From positions 21,630-85,629 of the forward strand of contig WTXI01000159.1 of NCBI GenBank assembly GCA_022376515.1: DNA of 64,000 nucleotides, in the 5' to 3' direction. The position numbers and the translations under genes were made by a program. This DNA comes from Lactifluus volemus. Lineage: Eukaryota > Basidiomycota > Agaricomycetes > Russulales > Russulaceae. Shown here piece after piece: positions 35,301 through 48,183 of the stretch. Each line of letters opens with the position of its first letter. Position 1 is the stretch's first letter. The notes under the pieces are model-generated. The model made no database searches and was not told the origin of the DNA. It was given only the letters and a program-made list of their open reading frames with translations.

Positions 35301-37756
35301 CATGGTTGCGGTCTGATCAGCAGAAGGTGGGCGCCTCTAATCATGTTATAGGACATGTAATAACTATTTGGGTACAATTTCAGCAAACATTCCAACCAGA
35401 GGTTGAAAATCTGTTGGCATTAGTGGATGATGCGTTCGCGTTTGTGCGATATTTCGGAATGGCTATATCAAGAAGCGTCCCGCATATATATATATCTGCC
35501 CTCCCTTTTGCGCCATCTTCTTCCCGTGTCGTCGAGCACCACCTTCACCTATTCCCCCACACATTTTCTTTGGGACGCGGACGGTTGTCTGATTGGCCAG
35601 CACTGGAAATGACGATTCAAGCACATGATGAACCAGTCGACTCTGTTGTATTCTCCCCAGATGGGCAGCGGATCGCATCAGCCTCGCGAGATTGCACGAT
35701 TCGGGTGTGGGATGCTACAACGGGGGAAGTTGTAGCGGGGCCGTTTACTGGACACACCAATTTTGTCTTGTCTGTCGCATTCTCGCCCGACGGGAAACGA
35801 ATCGCATCGGCCTCGGCCGATTGCACGATTTGCGTGTGGGATGCCGCAACAGGAGAGGTCGTAGCGGGACCATTTACTCGACACACGGGTTGGGTCAGAT
35901 GCGTTGCATTTTCACCAAACGGGCAACACATCGCCTCAGGCTCAGAAGATCGCACAATTCGTATTTGGGATGCCGCAACTGGAGAAGTCGTAGCAGGCCC
36001 GTTTACTGGACACGTCGCCCATGTCCACTTTGTTACATTCTCACCAGACGGGAAACGTATCGCCTCTGCCTCTCAAGATTGCACGACTCGCATTTGGGAT
36101 GCCGCAACCGGAGAGGTCCTAGCGAGCCCGTATACTGAACACACCGATCCGGTTAGGTGTGTTGCATTCTCACCGGACGGGAAGCATGTCGCTTCGGCCT
36201 CAGACGATCGCACGATTCGTGTGTGGGATTCCGCAACAGGAATGGTGGTAGCCAGCCCATTTACTGGACACGCCGATGCTATCTACTCTATCGCATTCTC
36301 GCCGGATGGGAAACGCATCACCTCAGCCTCGGGAGATCGCACGATTTGCGTGTGGGATTCCGCAACAGGTCAGATCGTAGCAGGCCCATTTACTGGACAC
36401 ACATCTTCCATATTTTCTCTTTCAGTCTCACCTGACGGGCAGCGCATTGCCTCGGCCTCGGATGATCACACGGTTTGCGTGTGGCATCCCAGAAAAGGAG
36501 TGGCAGGTGGCTCGTTTACCGGACATACCCAATCGATCTTTTCTGTTGCAATCTCACCAGATGGGCAACGGATAGCCTCTGCCTCTGCAGATTGCACAAT
36601 TTGTGTGTGGGATGCCGCAACAGGCGAGGCCATAGCAGGTCCGTTTACTGGTCACACCGCTTGGGTCGAATTTGTTGTTTTTTCGCCTGAAGGGCAGCGG
36701 ATTGTCTCGGCCTCGTTCGATCGCACGATTCGCGTGTGGGATCCCGCGACAGGAGATGTTATAGCGGGCCCATTTACTGGACATACCGGTGAGGTCAACT
36801 CTGTTGCATTCTCGCCAGATGGACAACGCCTCGCGTCGGCCTCGGGAGATCGCACGGTTCGCGTGTGGGATGCCATAACGGGAGAGGTTGTAGTGGGCCC
36901 GTGTACTGGACACACTGATGTGGTCCTCTCTGTTGCATTCTCGCCGGACGGGAAGCGCATCGCCTCTGCCTCAGAGGACTGCACGATTCGAGTATGGGAT
37001 GCTGTGACAGGGGAGGTCGTAGCGGGTCCGTTCAATGGTCACACTCAGTTGGTCGCATCTGTCGCATTTTCACCGGACGGGCAGCGAATTGCCTCAGCCT
37101 CGTTCGATCGCACGATCTGTGTGTGGGATTCTGTGACAGGACAATCAGTAGTCGGTCCATTTACTGGACACGCCGATGCTGTCACCTCTGTTGCATTCTC
37201 ACCGAACGGGCGGCACATTGCATCGGCCTCGGACGATCGCACGATTCGCTTGTGGGATCCTGCTACAGGTGTGGCTGTGGCAGGCCCGTTTATTGGACAC
37301 ACTCAATGGGTCAACTCGGTTGCATTCTCACCACATGGGCAGCGGATTGTTTCTGCCTCGGGAGATTGCACGATCCGCATGTGGGATGCCACAACAGGAC
37401 AGGATATTGTGGGCTCGTCTACCGGACTCACCCAATCGACTAACTCTGGTGCGTCCACTTTGGATGGGCAGCCTATCACCTCGACCTTACGAGATCACAT
37501 GATTCATATAGGAAAACGCAGAGCAGAAGATATTGATAAAGATCACTTTATGGAGAAGTTCCCAATCCATAGTGATGGATGGATGTATGGGGAAGATGAA
37601 GAACTCCTTTTGTGGATTCCTCCCATTCACCGGCCATACCTTCATAGAGCTAACACGGTCTGGGTTGCTGGCAAAGATAGAACGGAGGTTGATCTCTCAA
37701 GATTTGTGTATGGATTAAATTGGGCTATGGTATACATTCACAGCTCGTCTGAATAG
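32337..37756 (+). pseudogene. NLR copy E: near-intact, one frameshift in the C2 exon
   Basis: Exons are 32337-32379, 32435-32588, 32644-32749, 32806-33161, 33215-33527, 33582-33716, 33777-35326 and 35384-37756. All lengths equal those of D except exon 3, which is one base short near 32683 (CTTTTGCG where others have CTTTATGCG); this shifts the frame inside the C2-like domain. NACHT motifs ([27 protein letters not shown]), 14 WD40 units plus one, and the tail are undamaged. Intron 7 is 57 nt without a stop, so an unspliced transcript stays open from NACHT through WD40 to the end. A single indel in an otherwise perfect gene could be a sequencing error. If real, a NACHT-WD40 protein lacking the C2 part might still be made. 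Confidence 0.85.
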
Positions 37757-39306
37757 AGTCACATGTATATATGCAAACTCTAATTAGTGAATCCTGAATT
37801 CCGTTAGCACCAGCGAGTGTGTCTGAGATATGGCCAGCAGAGTCGTCTTTTCGATATTAGGTCAGGTACTGGTATTTCAAGTTGGTCATTGCATTAAAAC
37901 ACACGCATTCTCAGGCTTAAGGCGGTGTCGGTTTTTGTGTCTAGCGGCTCAGGTTTCCTTTCACGTTCTCGCTGAAGTCGCCGAGGGAATGAAGTATTTC
38001 GTCTGAGACATCATTTTCTGGCTCGCAGAAGATACTGCAGCTGTCCAAAGATACCTAGAGATGCAGTGGCCTGTGCACCGAAGAATAACATGCGCCCGAG
38101 CCAAGTCTTCCCCGTGTCACGCAGTTCCGTGGCCACCCTGGTGAGCCACTTGCGGCTGCATCCCCAACGGGTGCACTTGAGGCTGGCGATGGCATCAGTG
38201 TGTTGCAGTGGGGGACCCCAAGTATTAGCGTCATGGGATACCACTTATGAGCGATCGAGAAGTAAAGCTGCTAGTAGGGCTACAGAGAGCGTGTATCGGG
38301 CCAAGCGAGACAAGGGAAGGGCTGTGTGAGTCAGTTATGATCGCCATGATAGCCACCCGTGACATTGCACGATGTAACTGCAGTGCAAGTGGTACTTTGT
38401 AAATGTCGTACCTTTCAATCACGATGCTGAATCACGCCTTCATGCCGCTGTAGGCCGTAGCTCTGGAAAAACCTGCCCCCCCGCCACACGATGATCAGAA
38501 AAACTTGGCGCGCACGAAGGATCTGAACCTAGTTGTTGCGCGCACCGATCCCAGACCCCATCGAACATATCGAAAATCGACACAAACGCACCAAACGCCC
38601 CTTGCGCGCATTGACGAAAAATACACCTACAACGTATTACTATCCTCCTCTCACACTGGCAAAGTCTTCATGGTAGTTGTAGCTAGTCGTGCCGTCTCGA
38701 CGCAGCTGCCAGTCGGTGCTCCGGGCCGAGGCTCAGGTCCGCGCCACAAATTCCCACAATGACGATCAACGCGAGCGCGCGCGAGTTCAGAATTTGCGTC
38801 CAGAGGGGGATTGTCAAGATCGCCATCTCCCCGGAGTTCGATGGGATGTCATCACTGCCCTGCTGGCTCTTGTCTGAGTTGACTCGGAAACGTTCTATTC
38901 GGCTCATGGATTCGCGCGGCGCCATTGCGGCTTGCGTAGCATGAAAGCCATAATTTTGCGGACAGTTTTTCGTTGAGGGACGTGTGTCACTAATAACACG
39001 GCAGCTCCGGATCCACATAGTGTCGCGTTCAAGCTTAATCTTATATATCTTCTCTCCCTCTTTGTCCATTTTTTTTAGATGCAAACTGAGTTACGTGTGG
39101 CTTCTTCGGGCCTCGCGAGGACGTATGACGTAATTTCTGCTTCAAGTTGCACTTGGCACTTAGACGAGTGAGGCTGGCAGTCTGGATGATAACAACACAA
39201 ATAAGAAAAGATCCCGCTAAGAAAGGTCTCTCAACCTGCTTTATACTTGCTTCGTACCGCTTCTCTGCAAACCTTTTGCACACACCCACACTTTGCTTTA
39301 AAAAAC
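37757..39306. other. Spacer type II, 5' part, second copy
   Basis: It matches 11985-13518 with a few small indels. It contains the remnant at 38011-38422 and the probable promoter region of the acidic-protein copy at 39307. Nothing else is recognised. Confidence 0.5.
38011..38422 (-). pseudogene. Unidentified minus-strand gene remnant, copy 2
   Basis: This is the partner of 12241-12651, with the same two pieces (ERYDIYKVPLALQLHRAM; CTRWGCSRKWLTRV..LLRARK) in neighbouring frames. Substitutions between copies are few, which shows recent duplication rather than selection. Confidence 0.3.
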
Positions 39307-40129
39307 ATGTTGACATTCATGCTATCAGCTACTGTTAACCTCACTTCCAAACTTGCTCCGCATTCTTCGCCGCCCACTGGTTTTGTTGTTGAGGGCCCCA
39401 AGCAACATTATGATCGCGAGTTTTACAAGGAACTCGTCATGCGTCTCTATGCTGTCAAGGCCCAGAACCGCACTGTTTTCGGCCGCATCCGGAACGCCGG
39501 CCTGGACGTCCTCGGTTGGTTTCTTCCTTTCAGTCCGCTCTGGGGAGTCCGCTAATCGCCGTAGGAAAAGCAAAAAACCTCTGGTTCAAGTCAATGCCAC
39601 GCTGTCCCGCGCCAGTTGTCACTGCCTCTGAGGACTGGTACCAGGACCAATATGACATCCTGGAAGAAAGTGACGACCCGTGGGAGCCTGGGGATTCGGA
39701 ATACTGGTGGCGGAAGAGGCAACCGACGACACCCTAAGCGGCCCCGAGACTGAAAACGACAGCGCTTCGAGAAACGAGGAAGAGTTGGGAGACGACGATG
39801 ACATCTCCGAGCCAAGCATCTTGGAGGCCCATTGTGGTGATGGACCAAGCTACTTTTCTGCCGCAGACCAAAGTAGCCCTTGGACGACGCCAAGCCCTAC
39901 TTCTGTCTTCTTTTGCCCGCCGACGCCAGTATCAACCCTGGGAACATCCACGCCGTCCGATGATGAGAGCGGGCCGAGCACGCCTCACTTTACGCCAGTG
40001 CTTATGCACGAGTCCGCCTCTTATGAAGACGCACTCTTCTCCGAATTCAACGCCATCACTCAGGTGGAAATCCATGATGACGGAGTGAGGGACGAATCGA
40101 AAAACGTGCTTGCGCTTCACCGCATGTAA
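39307..40129 (+). pseudogene. Acidic unknown protein, copy 2, deleted and frameshifted
   Basis: Exon 1 (39307-39514) and the 50-nt intron (39515-39564) match the intact copy at 13519. Exon 2 lacks 174 bases (58 codons, in frame), joined at a GAGGACT/GACGACT match near 39636. It also lacks 10 bases near 39704, which shifts the frame. The original frame resumes from about 39704 and reads to the TAA at 40127-40129 with the acidic region intact. Confidence 0.75.
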
Positions 40130-40810
40130 TCAGCAGGGCGCTGTTGACGCGAGGTCTGGGGAGGGGATGGAAGTTACAACGGGGTGGTGACGCATCGGTG
40201 GCATATGGTTTCTAAGGGACAAGAGAAGTGGAAGTCAGCAAGGCAAGGTAGGGATTGTGACGGCTGACAGTGATCAGGGCGCACGACCAAGACACCGAAG
40301 GCAGGGCACTCGTAGCAATGCGTCTTTTAGCTGGACCAGCCGTCACATTTTCTGCCCAGCGCTCACCCTTCGAAGCCTAAAGTTCCGCATGCGACTTCAA
40401 AACGTTCATACACGCCTTGGGGAAGGAGGTGGATTGGGTTGCGTGAGGTCGGCAGGCTTTTTTCCCTACGGGGTTTTTTTAACGCCCCGATCTATGACCG
40501 CGGTGGTGGTTGTGCCAGTGATACTGTACAGTACTGCATGCTAAAGCGCTAAAGCACGAGGGGCGGAGGTGAGTTTGTAATTTGTGATGAGAGGAAGATT
40601 TGTCAGCCCTCAGCCATATCTAATTGAGACTCCGCTCAAACTTTCATTGAACAAATTCATTCCTCGACGCCGTCGACGACAACGAACACAACTTCAAGAT
40701 ACTTTCATGCGTCCGTGTGTTAGACTTTACGGTGCTGGATGCACCACCACTGGCTTGACGATTTCTGACTGTGGGACTCATCTGACATTGTTCAACCCAG
40801 TTTGAATCAA
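40130..40810. other. Intergenic, no gene seen
   Basis: It matches 14526-15221 and holds no recognisable coding sequence. Confidence 0.4.
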
Positions 40811-41310
40811 ACTTCGCTCGCTTCGTAGAGGTTGGCCGGGGTAAGTCTGCTTTCATTTCCCGTTCCAACAACTTGAATGTGGACAGTCGTGTTTCTCAAG
40901 GCTGGCCCTCATGCAGGCCACATAGCTATCATTGCTGAAATCATCGACCACAACCGGGGTGAGCAAATCACTGCTGATCACCACTGTTCATGTTTCCTTA
41001 CTCTTGATACTCAGGAAGTCATCGACGGCCCTACAACGGGCCTTCCGCGCCAGGCCTTTCCCTATCGCCACCTCACCCTCACACCCCTCACCGTTCCAAA
41101 ACTTCCACGCAGCGCCAGCTCTGGCATTGTGAAGAAATACGTCGAAAAGCTGAGGTCGTTGCTAAATGGGAATCAACGGTATGGGCGAAGAAGCGTGCTG
41201 CGGCAGAGAAGCGGCGAACACTCACCGACTTTGAGCGCTTCCAGGTCATGGCGCACAAAAAGTCACGGCGTGATAAGGTGCGCAAGGTACTCAAGGCCGC
41301 CAAGGCATGA
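40811..41310 (+). pseudogene. RPL14: Ribosomal protein eL14 (RPL14) pseudogene, copy 2
   Basis: It has the same exon pieces as 15222-15727: FARFVEVGR before 40840, AGPHAGHIAIIAEIIDHN (40887-40957) and the C-terminal exon 41015-41310. It shares the missing base after KKYVEK near 41144. It has a further one-base gain at the second donor (CCGGGGTGAG, 40954-40962). FVEVGR is closer to the family consensus than FAEVGR in copy 1. Confidence 0.85.
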
Positions 41311-41826
41311 ACTTTCAGAGGGACATCAGGGCGACTGGCTAAAGTGTTTGGGGTGACTTTACACCGAGCCCGACGCGTAAAGAGCATACAATGGCCAGCT
41401 GCACGGCTGGCCTTACACCACCATCTGTTGTTCCCATCCATCAGTTTCGTAGGACTACCCTCACGGTCATCCTAAACGCCTACTATATAGCTTATGAGAT
41501 TTCAATGTACTTAAAGACCTCCAAATCGTGAGGCCATGGAGCAGCGAGGCATCGCCAACTGTCTCTTCCTCGCTTCCACCTATCAATCCGCGCGTCACAC
41601 TGCCTGCGCAACAGCAGGTTGCGTGTAGCCCATCGGCCATCCGAACGCGTCCGCAACTCGGCTCCCGGGTCGCACCCGTCATCACAGCACAGTATTTAGG
41701 CAGTGACGCCTCTGTGAATTCACGCGGCACCAATTGTGATAGCTTCACAACCGTAGGGGTAAAATAATGGTATGCAATTCGGATATTTGAAATACAGAGT
41801 TCGGGTGAATGCGAGTTACCGCTGGG
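41311..41826. other. Intergenic, no gene seen
   Basis: It matches 15728-16270, between the convergent pseudogenes eL14 and MFS. Confidence 0.4.
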
Positions 41827-42470
41827 TTACTTGCCATGCCCGTGCTTCCATGTGTGCCTCGGCAGCTGAGCGGCGACGCAGAGTGCGACACAGACGAATG
41901 CGAGGAGCACGGCATAGACAAAATTCCCACTCAAGACATCATTTGCGAGCGAGAACGCAAACAGCGATGCGGTGGCCGCGGGCCCGACTGTGCGCTGGAA
42001 AGCAACCACGCATGGTCTGGGTGAGGCCGATCGTTGAGCCAAGCGAACGCTTGTTAGGCGCTACTGCCGTTATGAACATGAATACCGAGTCTTTATGCAC
42101 AAACATATTCAGTGACGGGCGTCGCGGACGCGAAAACGATCCCATGTCGGTTATGCAAATTCACGAGAGCTGAGGAGCCATTCGGTCGCGTTGGCGCCGT
42201 CATGGCCACGGCTGATATAGCGCGCCGCCAGATTCTCGAACGGGAACATGGTGTAGATGATCAGGTATGCAGCCATTCAAGTGAGGACTACGCGTCCTGG
42301 ACCGAGACGCGCGACGAAGCGCGGGAAGAAGACGAATTGGAGAATGCCATTCAAGCATCCAGCCACATGCCGATATACGCGGGACTGAGATCGAGCCCGC
42401 CCAAATCTATCAGCATCGACCAGACAAGTGGGACAAGGGCCATCGTCGATATGTCGAGCAATGCGCCGTG
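41827..42470 (-). pseudogene. MFS multidrug-transporter pseudogene, copy 2
   Basis: It is the partner of 16271-16930. APNKRSLGS (near 42080), RTVGPAATASLFAFSL (near 41990) and the last membrane segment with VAAQLPRHTW are read on the minus strand, in shifted frames. MFPFENLAAR lies near 42240 and VPLVWSMLIDLGGLDLS-like sequence near 42430. The same frame breaks as copy 1 show that the gene was dead before the block duplicated. Confidence 0.7.
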
Positions 42471-42804
42471 CGAAATAATTTGGAATTGCCAGTCAGGTGT
42501 CAAGTGTTGTTTGTTGTTTGTTCCCAATGAAGCACGAGGCTGCCAATAGCTGCCTGAACATGCGGCAGCGGTGCCTGTGCTTGTCTCAACTTATCACTTC
42601 AGTCTACGATGGCTCTTCCACAACCGAATGCGTATGCAAACGTCTTTCACACCTGATGCCGATGTTCCCGTTAACCATTACTATAGCCCGGATCCTCCAA
42701 ACTCCGTAATCGGGTACATCAGTCACTCCGTCTTCATTTTCGATTCTAGTGTTTACTCAGATAATTGCCTTTGATTTAGCCCGATCAGCGACCGGGCCAG
42801 AGAA
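42471..42804. other. Conserved block upstream of NLR copy F
   Basis: This is the promoter-proximal block as in the other copies. The acceptor GATCAG that precedes the C2 exon elsewhere is GACCGG here, and the proposed upstream frame has a TAA near 42710, so the 5' exon model does not hold for F unless another acceptor is used. Confidence 0.4.
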
Positions 42805-45800
42805 ATGCAATCGAGTATACCCCAGCTCGAGGTCACTGGTACCTATCTTATTAATTCTACTCTGATCAGTACTAAATCTCTCCCTCTTGTCAGTCCTAAG
42901 GGCGCACAATCTTCCTCGTCTTAAAGTCCTCCCGGGTAAAGAGAGACAGTTTTATGTTACAGTGACGAACGGGAAGAATACATGGCGGACACGATCGAGG
43001 CAGAGCGTAGCGCAGCATGTGGAGTGGAACGAAAAAGTTGACGCATTGTGAGAGCTGCTAGTGTCAGATTTTTATACCCAGGTCCAACTGACTCTCCTGC
43101 AGTGCTTTTCCACCACTCTCCGGTATTACAATATCTCTTTATGCGAAGAGGACCGTGCGGACAGACATCCTTATCGGAAGGCAGGAGATCACCTGCGAAG
43201 CTCGACGTGGTCCGCCTATTCCATCGAATTCTTACTCGTGCGCTTGCTGAGCATCGTACATGTAGAACTCGAGATTATATTCAGCAGTGCCGATGGACAT
43301 GATAGACACTTAAGAGAGCCGGTCACACTCCTGTTGACTATCTTCGCGTCGACGAACTCTCTAAATGCGGCAGCCACTAGCCCAAGTCCTAAAACGACAA
43401 CACTGAACAATTCTGATGCTGAAGGAGGTGGTGCACGTCCTGGTGACCTTCCCACTAGGGGCAATACTCCTGTGGGACCTGTACAAGCTGGCCACACGGA
43501 GATCTCACGTACTGTTGACCGTGCCGAGGAAGCCATGAACGCTATGGATACAATGATAGCATGGAAGGGTGCGATTGGTGTTATCAAGCAAGTACTCGAC
43601 GCTATCGGTCCAATCGCAGATGTACGTCTCACTTTGATTTTGCATATCTGTTGTTTCGCTGAGCTAGCGTTTGCGCTTCAGTTGCTCCCACATGCACAGC
43701 TGGCATGGAAGCTGCTCTCAAAGATTCCCGAGGTGCGTCTCCGTGCCTTGATGGAGGACAGGGAGCGTTCAATGGGTCTCATCAATTGCCAGACTTTACT
43801 ACTCCAGCTTCAGCGTGACGACAACGTCCAAACACTACTCAAGGCGATACAGGATGGGTTTGAATTCGCAAGGGAGGCGGATGCCTTGAAGAACATGGAA
43901 CCAGCGTCTACTCAGGCAAGAATCCTGGATGAGATGCTGGAGTGCGTCTCGGAATGTGCCAAATTTATCATATCGTATGCGGAGAATGTGCAAGTCGGTA
44001 CGTCGTCTTGGCCTCTCTTATTGGCCATCCATCATGGACATTCGATTTTCAGGAAAGCGGACTCTGAAGAATGTCGTGAGCCAAGTTGATGCGAAAGTTG
44101 ATGAGTACCGCACAAGTCTCGCTCGACTGCGAGATAATTTCCTCGCGCGTACTGCCGTCGTCACTGGGATTGCTGTGCTAGAAGCTGGTGCGTAGTCCTA
44201 ATGGTAATACGATTGTCGAATCATCTTCCTGACGAGGGGCATAAAGAATTAGACGCAAAAATCAGAGAATTGCCTTATAACGGAGGCTGGCGATTTGGCG
44301 ATGGGAGGCGCTGTCTTCCGGGCACACGCGAAGATTTTTGGATCATATCGTCAAGTGGGTCGAGAGTCCTGAATCTCAACGTGGGCTCGTGCTCCTCGGC
44401 CAAGCAGGCACAGGAAAGTCTTCAATCGCACACGAGGTCGCACGTCTATTCCAGAATAAGTGCCTCTGCACTTACTTCGCGTTTCTGCGGAAAGAGGGAT
44501 CCAAAGATGAAGCTTACCAGCTGTTCACGACACTCGCTCGCGATCTCTCCGATCGCTATCCTCCGTTCAAATTAGCGCTCGGGAAGGTACTGAAGAATGA
44601 TCCGTCTCTTCGTAATACTCGACATTATCGCACACTCTTCGAATCCCTTCTCCTCGAACCAGTCAAGAGCGTTCAGTCCAGCAACCCATTCTTGTCGTAA
44701 TCGATGCATTAGATGAGAGTGGTGATGTGATCGGTCCAAACGGGTTGCACAAGTTTCTAGCTCAACACCTGTTCGAGTTGCCATCCAATTTCCGTATCCT
44801 CATCACCTCGAGGCCGGAGAACGGCATCGAACGTGCGTTCTGTAATGCGTTGTCCGTACGCACCCTCTATATGGACGATCACAAGCTGGCTGCAAAGACG
44901 GAGCAAGATATTGGGTTATATCTCCGGAGCGAACTCCCTTTGAACCTGTTCGAACGACATGGTGCCGAACTCGCAAAGGCAGCGGAAGGATTGTTTCAGT
45001 GGGCAGCCGTTGCTTCCGGGCTCATAAACTATCCTCCTCCTAGCTTTGGGTTTAGCAAGAAGCAGGTCATACAGCGTCTATTGGGCATTCTCGAGGTCGG
45101 GATGGGCAAGATCCTTTGGACCAGCTATATGGAGAAGTTCTGGAAGGGTATTTCAAACCGGTTCCAGCACAGATACTATTTCGTTCCGTGATGGGGCAGC
45201 TTTTTGCTGCACTCGTTCCCCTTTCCATGCGTTCATTGACTACTCTGCGACGACATGCACCCCAGGATGACCCCGACGACCCCGACCCCGAGGATTCTGA
45301 ATGCGTTATTGAAATGCTCCGTCACCTTGGCTCACTGCTCAGTAACGTGACCTCATCCGACGATACCCTCCCGATCATCCCTCTCCACACCTCATTTCGT
45401 GACTTCCTGGCCGATGAGAAGAGTGGGGTATTCCACATCGACCTTGGCAGGGCTCACCGTCAGCTGGCTCATTCCTGTCTTGGATTAATGCTCAATGACC
45501 TCAAGTTCAACATTTGCAAACTCGAATCGTCATATTTCGCCAACAAGGATCTTCCAGACCTTGAATGTCGAATTTCGGAATACATTCCGCCTGCTCTATG
45601 GTATGCGTGCGTTTTCTGGGGGATCATTTAGAACGTCTTGGTGTTGAACAGGACCTGTTTCCAAAACTTCAATTGCTGTTCGAGACAAGATTTCTCTTTT
45701 GGCTGGAAGTGCTTAGCATCAAGAGCAGTGTCGGTCTTGCATCCCGAGCATTGGCATCTCTAAACACATGGCTGCGGTCTGATCAACAGAAAGTAGGTGG

Positions 45801-48183
45801 CTCTTATCATGTTATAGGACATGTAGTAACTATGGGGTCCTATTACAGCGATCATTCCAATCAGAAGTTGAGAATCTGTTGGCATTAGTCGACGATGCGT
45901 TCGCTTTTGTGCGGTATTTCGGGATGGCGATATCAAGAAGCGTCCGCATATATATATCTGCTCTCCCTTTTGCGCCATCCTCTTCCCGCATCGTCGAGCA
46001 CCACCTTCACCTATTCCCCCATACATTGGTTTTGAGACGCGGACAGTTATCTGATTGGCCAGCATTGGAAATGGCAATTCAAGCACATGATGGAAGTCGA
46101 CTCTGTTGTATTCTCGCCAGATGGGCAGCAGATCGCATCGGCCTCGCGGGATCACACGATTCTGTGTGGGATGCCACAACGGGGGCGATTATAGCGGGTC
46201 CGTTTACTGGACACACCAATTACGTCTTTCTGTCGCATTCTCGCCTGACGGGAAACGTATCGCATCAGCCTCAGCCGATCGCACGATTTGCGTGTGGGAC
46301 GCCGCAACAGGAGAGGTCGTAGCGGGACCATTTACTGGACACAAGAGTTACGTCAGATGCGTTGCATTTCATCGAACGGGCAACACATCGCCTCGGCTCG
46401 GACGATCACACGATTCGTGTTTGGGATGCCACAACTGGAGAGGTCATAGCAGGCCCGTTTACTGGACACGTCGGCGCGATCTTCTTTGTTACATTCTCAC
46501 CAGACGGAAACATATCGCCTCTGCTCTAAGATTGCACGATTCGCATGTGGGATCTGCAACCGGAGAGGTCGTAGCGGCCCGTATACTGGACACACCGAAC
46601 CGGTCAGGTGTGTTGCATTCTCACCGGACGGGAAGCAAGTCGCTTCCGCCTCATACGATCGCACGATTCGTGTGTGGGATTCCGCAACAGGAATAGTAGT
46701 AGCCGGCCCATTACTGGACACACCGGTGCTATCTCTCTATGCATTCTCGCCGGACGGGAAGCGCATCACCTCAGCCTCGGAGATCGCACGATTTGCGTGT
46801 GGGATTCCAAACAGGTCAGATCGTAGCAGGCCCATTTACTGGACACACAATTCCATATTTTCTATTTCAGTCTCACCTAACGGGCAGCGCATTGCCTCTG
46901 CCTCGTATGATGGCACGGTTTGCGTGTGGCATCCCAGAAAAGGAGTGGCAGGGGCCTCGTTTACCGGACATACCCAATCGATCTTTTCTGTTCACTCTCA
47001 CCAGATGGGCAACGGATAGCCTCTGCCTCTGCAGATTGCACAATTTGTGTGTGGGATGCCGCAACAGGAGAGGTCACAGCAGGTCCATTTACTGGTCACA
47101 CTGATTGGGTCCATTTTGTTGTGTTCTCGCCTGAAGGGCAGCGGATCGCCTCGGCCTCGCGAGATCGCACGATTCGGGTGTGGGATTCCGCAACAGGAAA
47201 TATTGTAGCGGGCCCGTTTACTGGACATACAGATGATGTCAACTCTGTTGCATTCTCGCCGGACGGACAACGCATCGCGTCGGCTCGGAGGATCGCACGG
47301 TTCGTGTGTGGGATGCCATGATGGGAGAGGTTGTAGTGGGCCCGTGTACTGGACACACTGAGGGGTCCGCTTTGTCGCATTCTCCCGGACGGGAAGCGCA
47401 TCCCTCTGCCTCGAATGACTCACGATTCGAGTATGGGATGCTGCGTCAGGGGAGATCGTAGCGGGCCGTTTACTGGTCACACTCAGTCGTCAATGTGTCG
47501 TGTTTTCACCGGACGGGCAGCGAATCGCCTCAGCCTCGGAGATGCCACGATGCGTGTGTGGGATTCTGTGGCAGGACAAAAGTAATGGACCCTTTCTGGA
47601 CACGCCAATACAGTCATGGATGTTGCATTCTCACCGGACGGGCGGCGCATTGCATCGGCCTCGTTCGATCGCACGATTCGCTTGTGGGATTCTGCTACAG
47701 GTGTGGCCATAGCGGGCCCGTTTATTGGACACACTGAATGGGCCAGCTCAGTTGCATTCTCACCAGACGGGCGCAGGTCGTTTCGGGCTCGGAGATAGCA
47801 CGATTCGCATGTGGGATGCCACAACAGGACAGGATATGGTGGGCTCATCTACCGGTCTCACACAATCGACTAACTCTGGTGCGTCCACTTTGGATGGGCA
47901 GTCTATCACCTCGACCTTACAATCACACGATTCATATAGGGAAGCTCAGAGCAGAATATATCGTGAAAGATTACTTTATGGACAAGTTCCCGGTCAATAG
48001 CGATGGATGGATGTATGGGGAAGATAAAGAACTCCTATTGTGGATTCCTCCTATTCACCGGCCATACCTTCATAGAGCTAACACAGTGTGGGTTGGTGGC
48101 AAAGATAGAACGGAGGTAGATCTCTCAAAATTGTGTATGGACTGAATTGGGCTACGGTATATGTTCACAGTTCATCTCAATAG
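42805..48183 (+). pseudogene. NLR copy F, heavily frameshifted in NACHT and WD40
   Basis: The 5' exons are intact: ATG 42805, then 42805-42838, 42894-43047, 43103-43209, 43266-43621, 43682-43997 (one codon longer than in other copies) and 44053-44187. From exon 7 (44247 on) one-base losses accumulate. Examples are near 44336, 44690, 45087 and 45622 in NACHT, and at many WD40 units between 46090 and 47930 (for instance GTAGCGGCCCG for GTAGCGGGCCCG near 46576). All 14 WD40 units and the tail can still be followed to TAG 48181-48183. The helical exon differs most from the other copies (ALMEDRERSM, EFAREADALKNMEP). It is either a decayed gene or a stretch of poor consensus sequence. Confidence 0.85.

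Noticed and set aside
33743..37756. A single-exon 1,337-codon gene for copy E
   Set aside because: The frame reads through intron 6 sequence at its start and intron 7 (35327-35383); the splice sites are conserved with D and G, where retention is not in frame.
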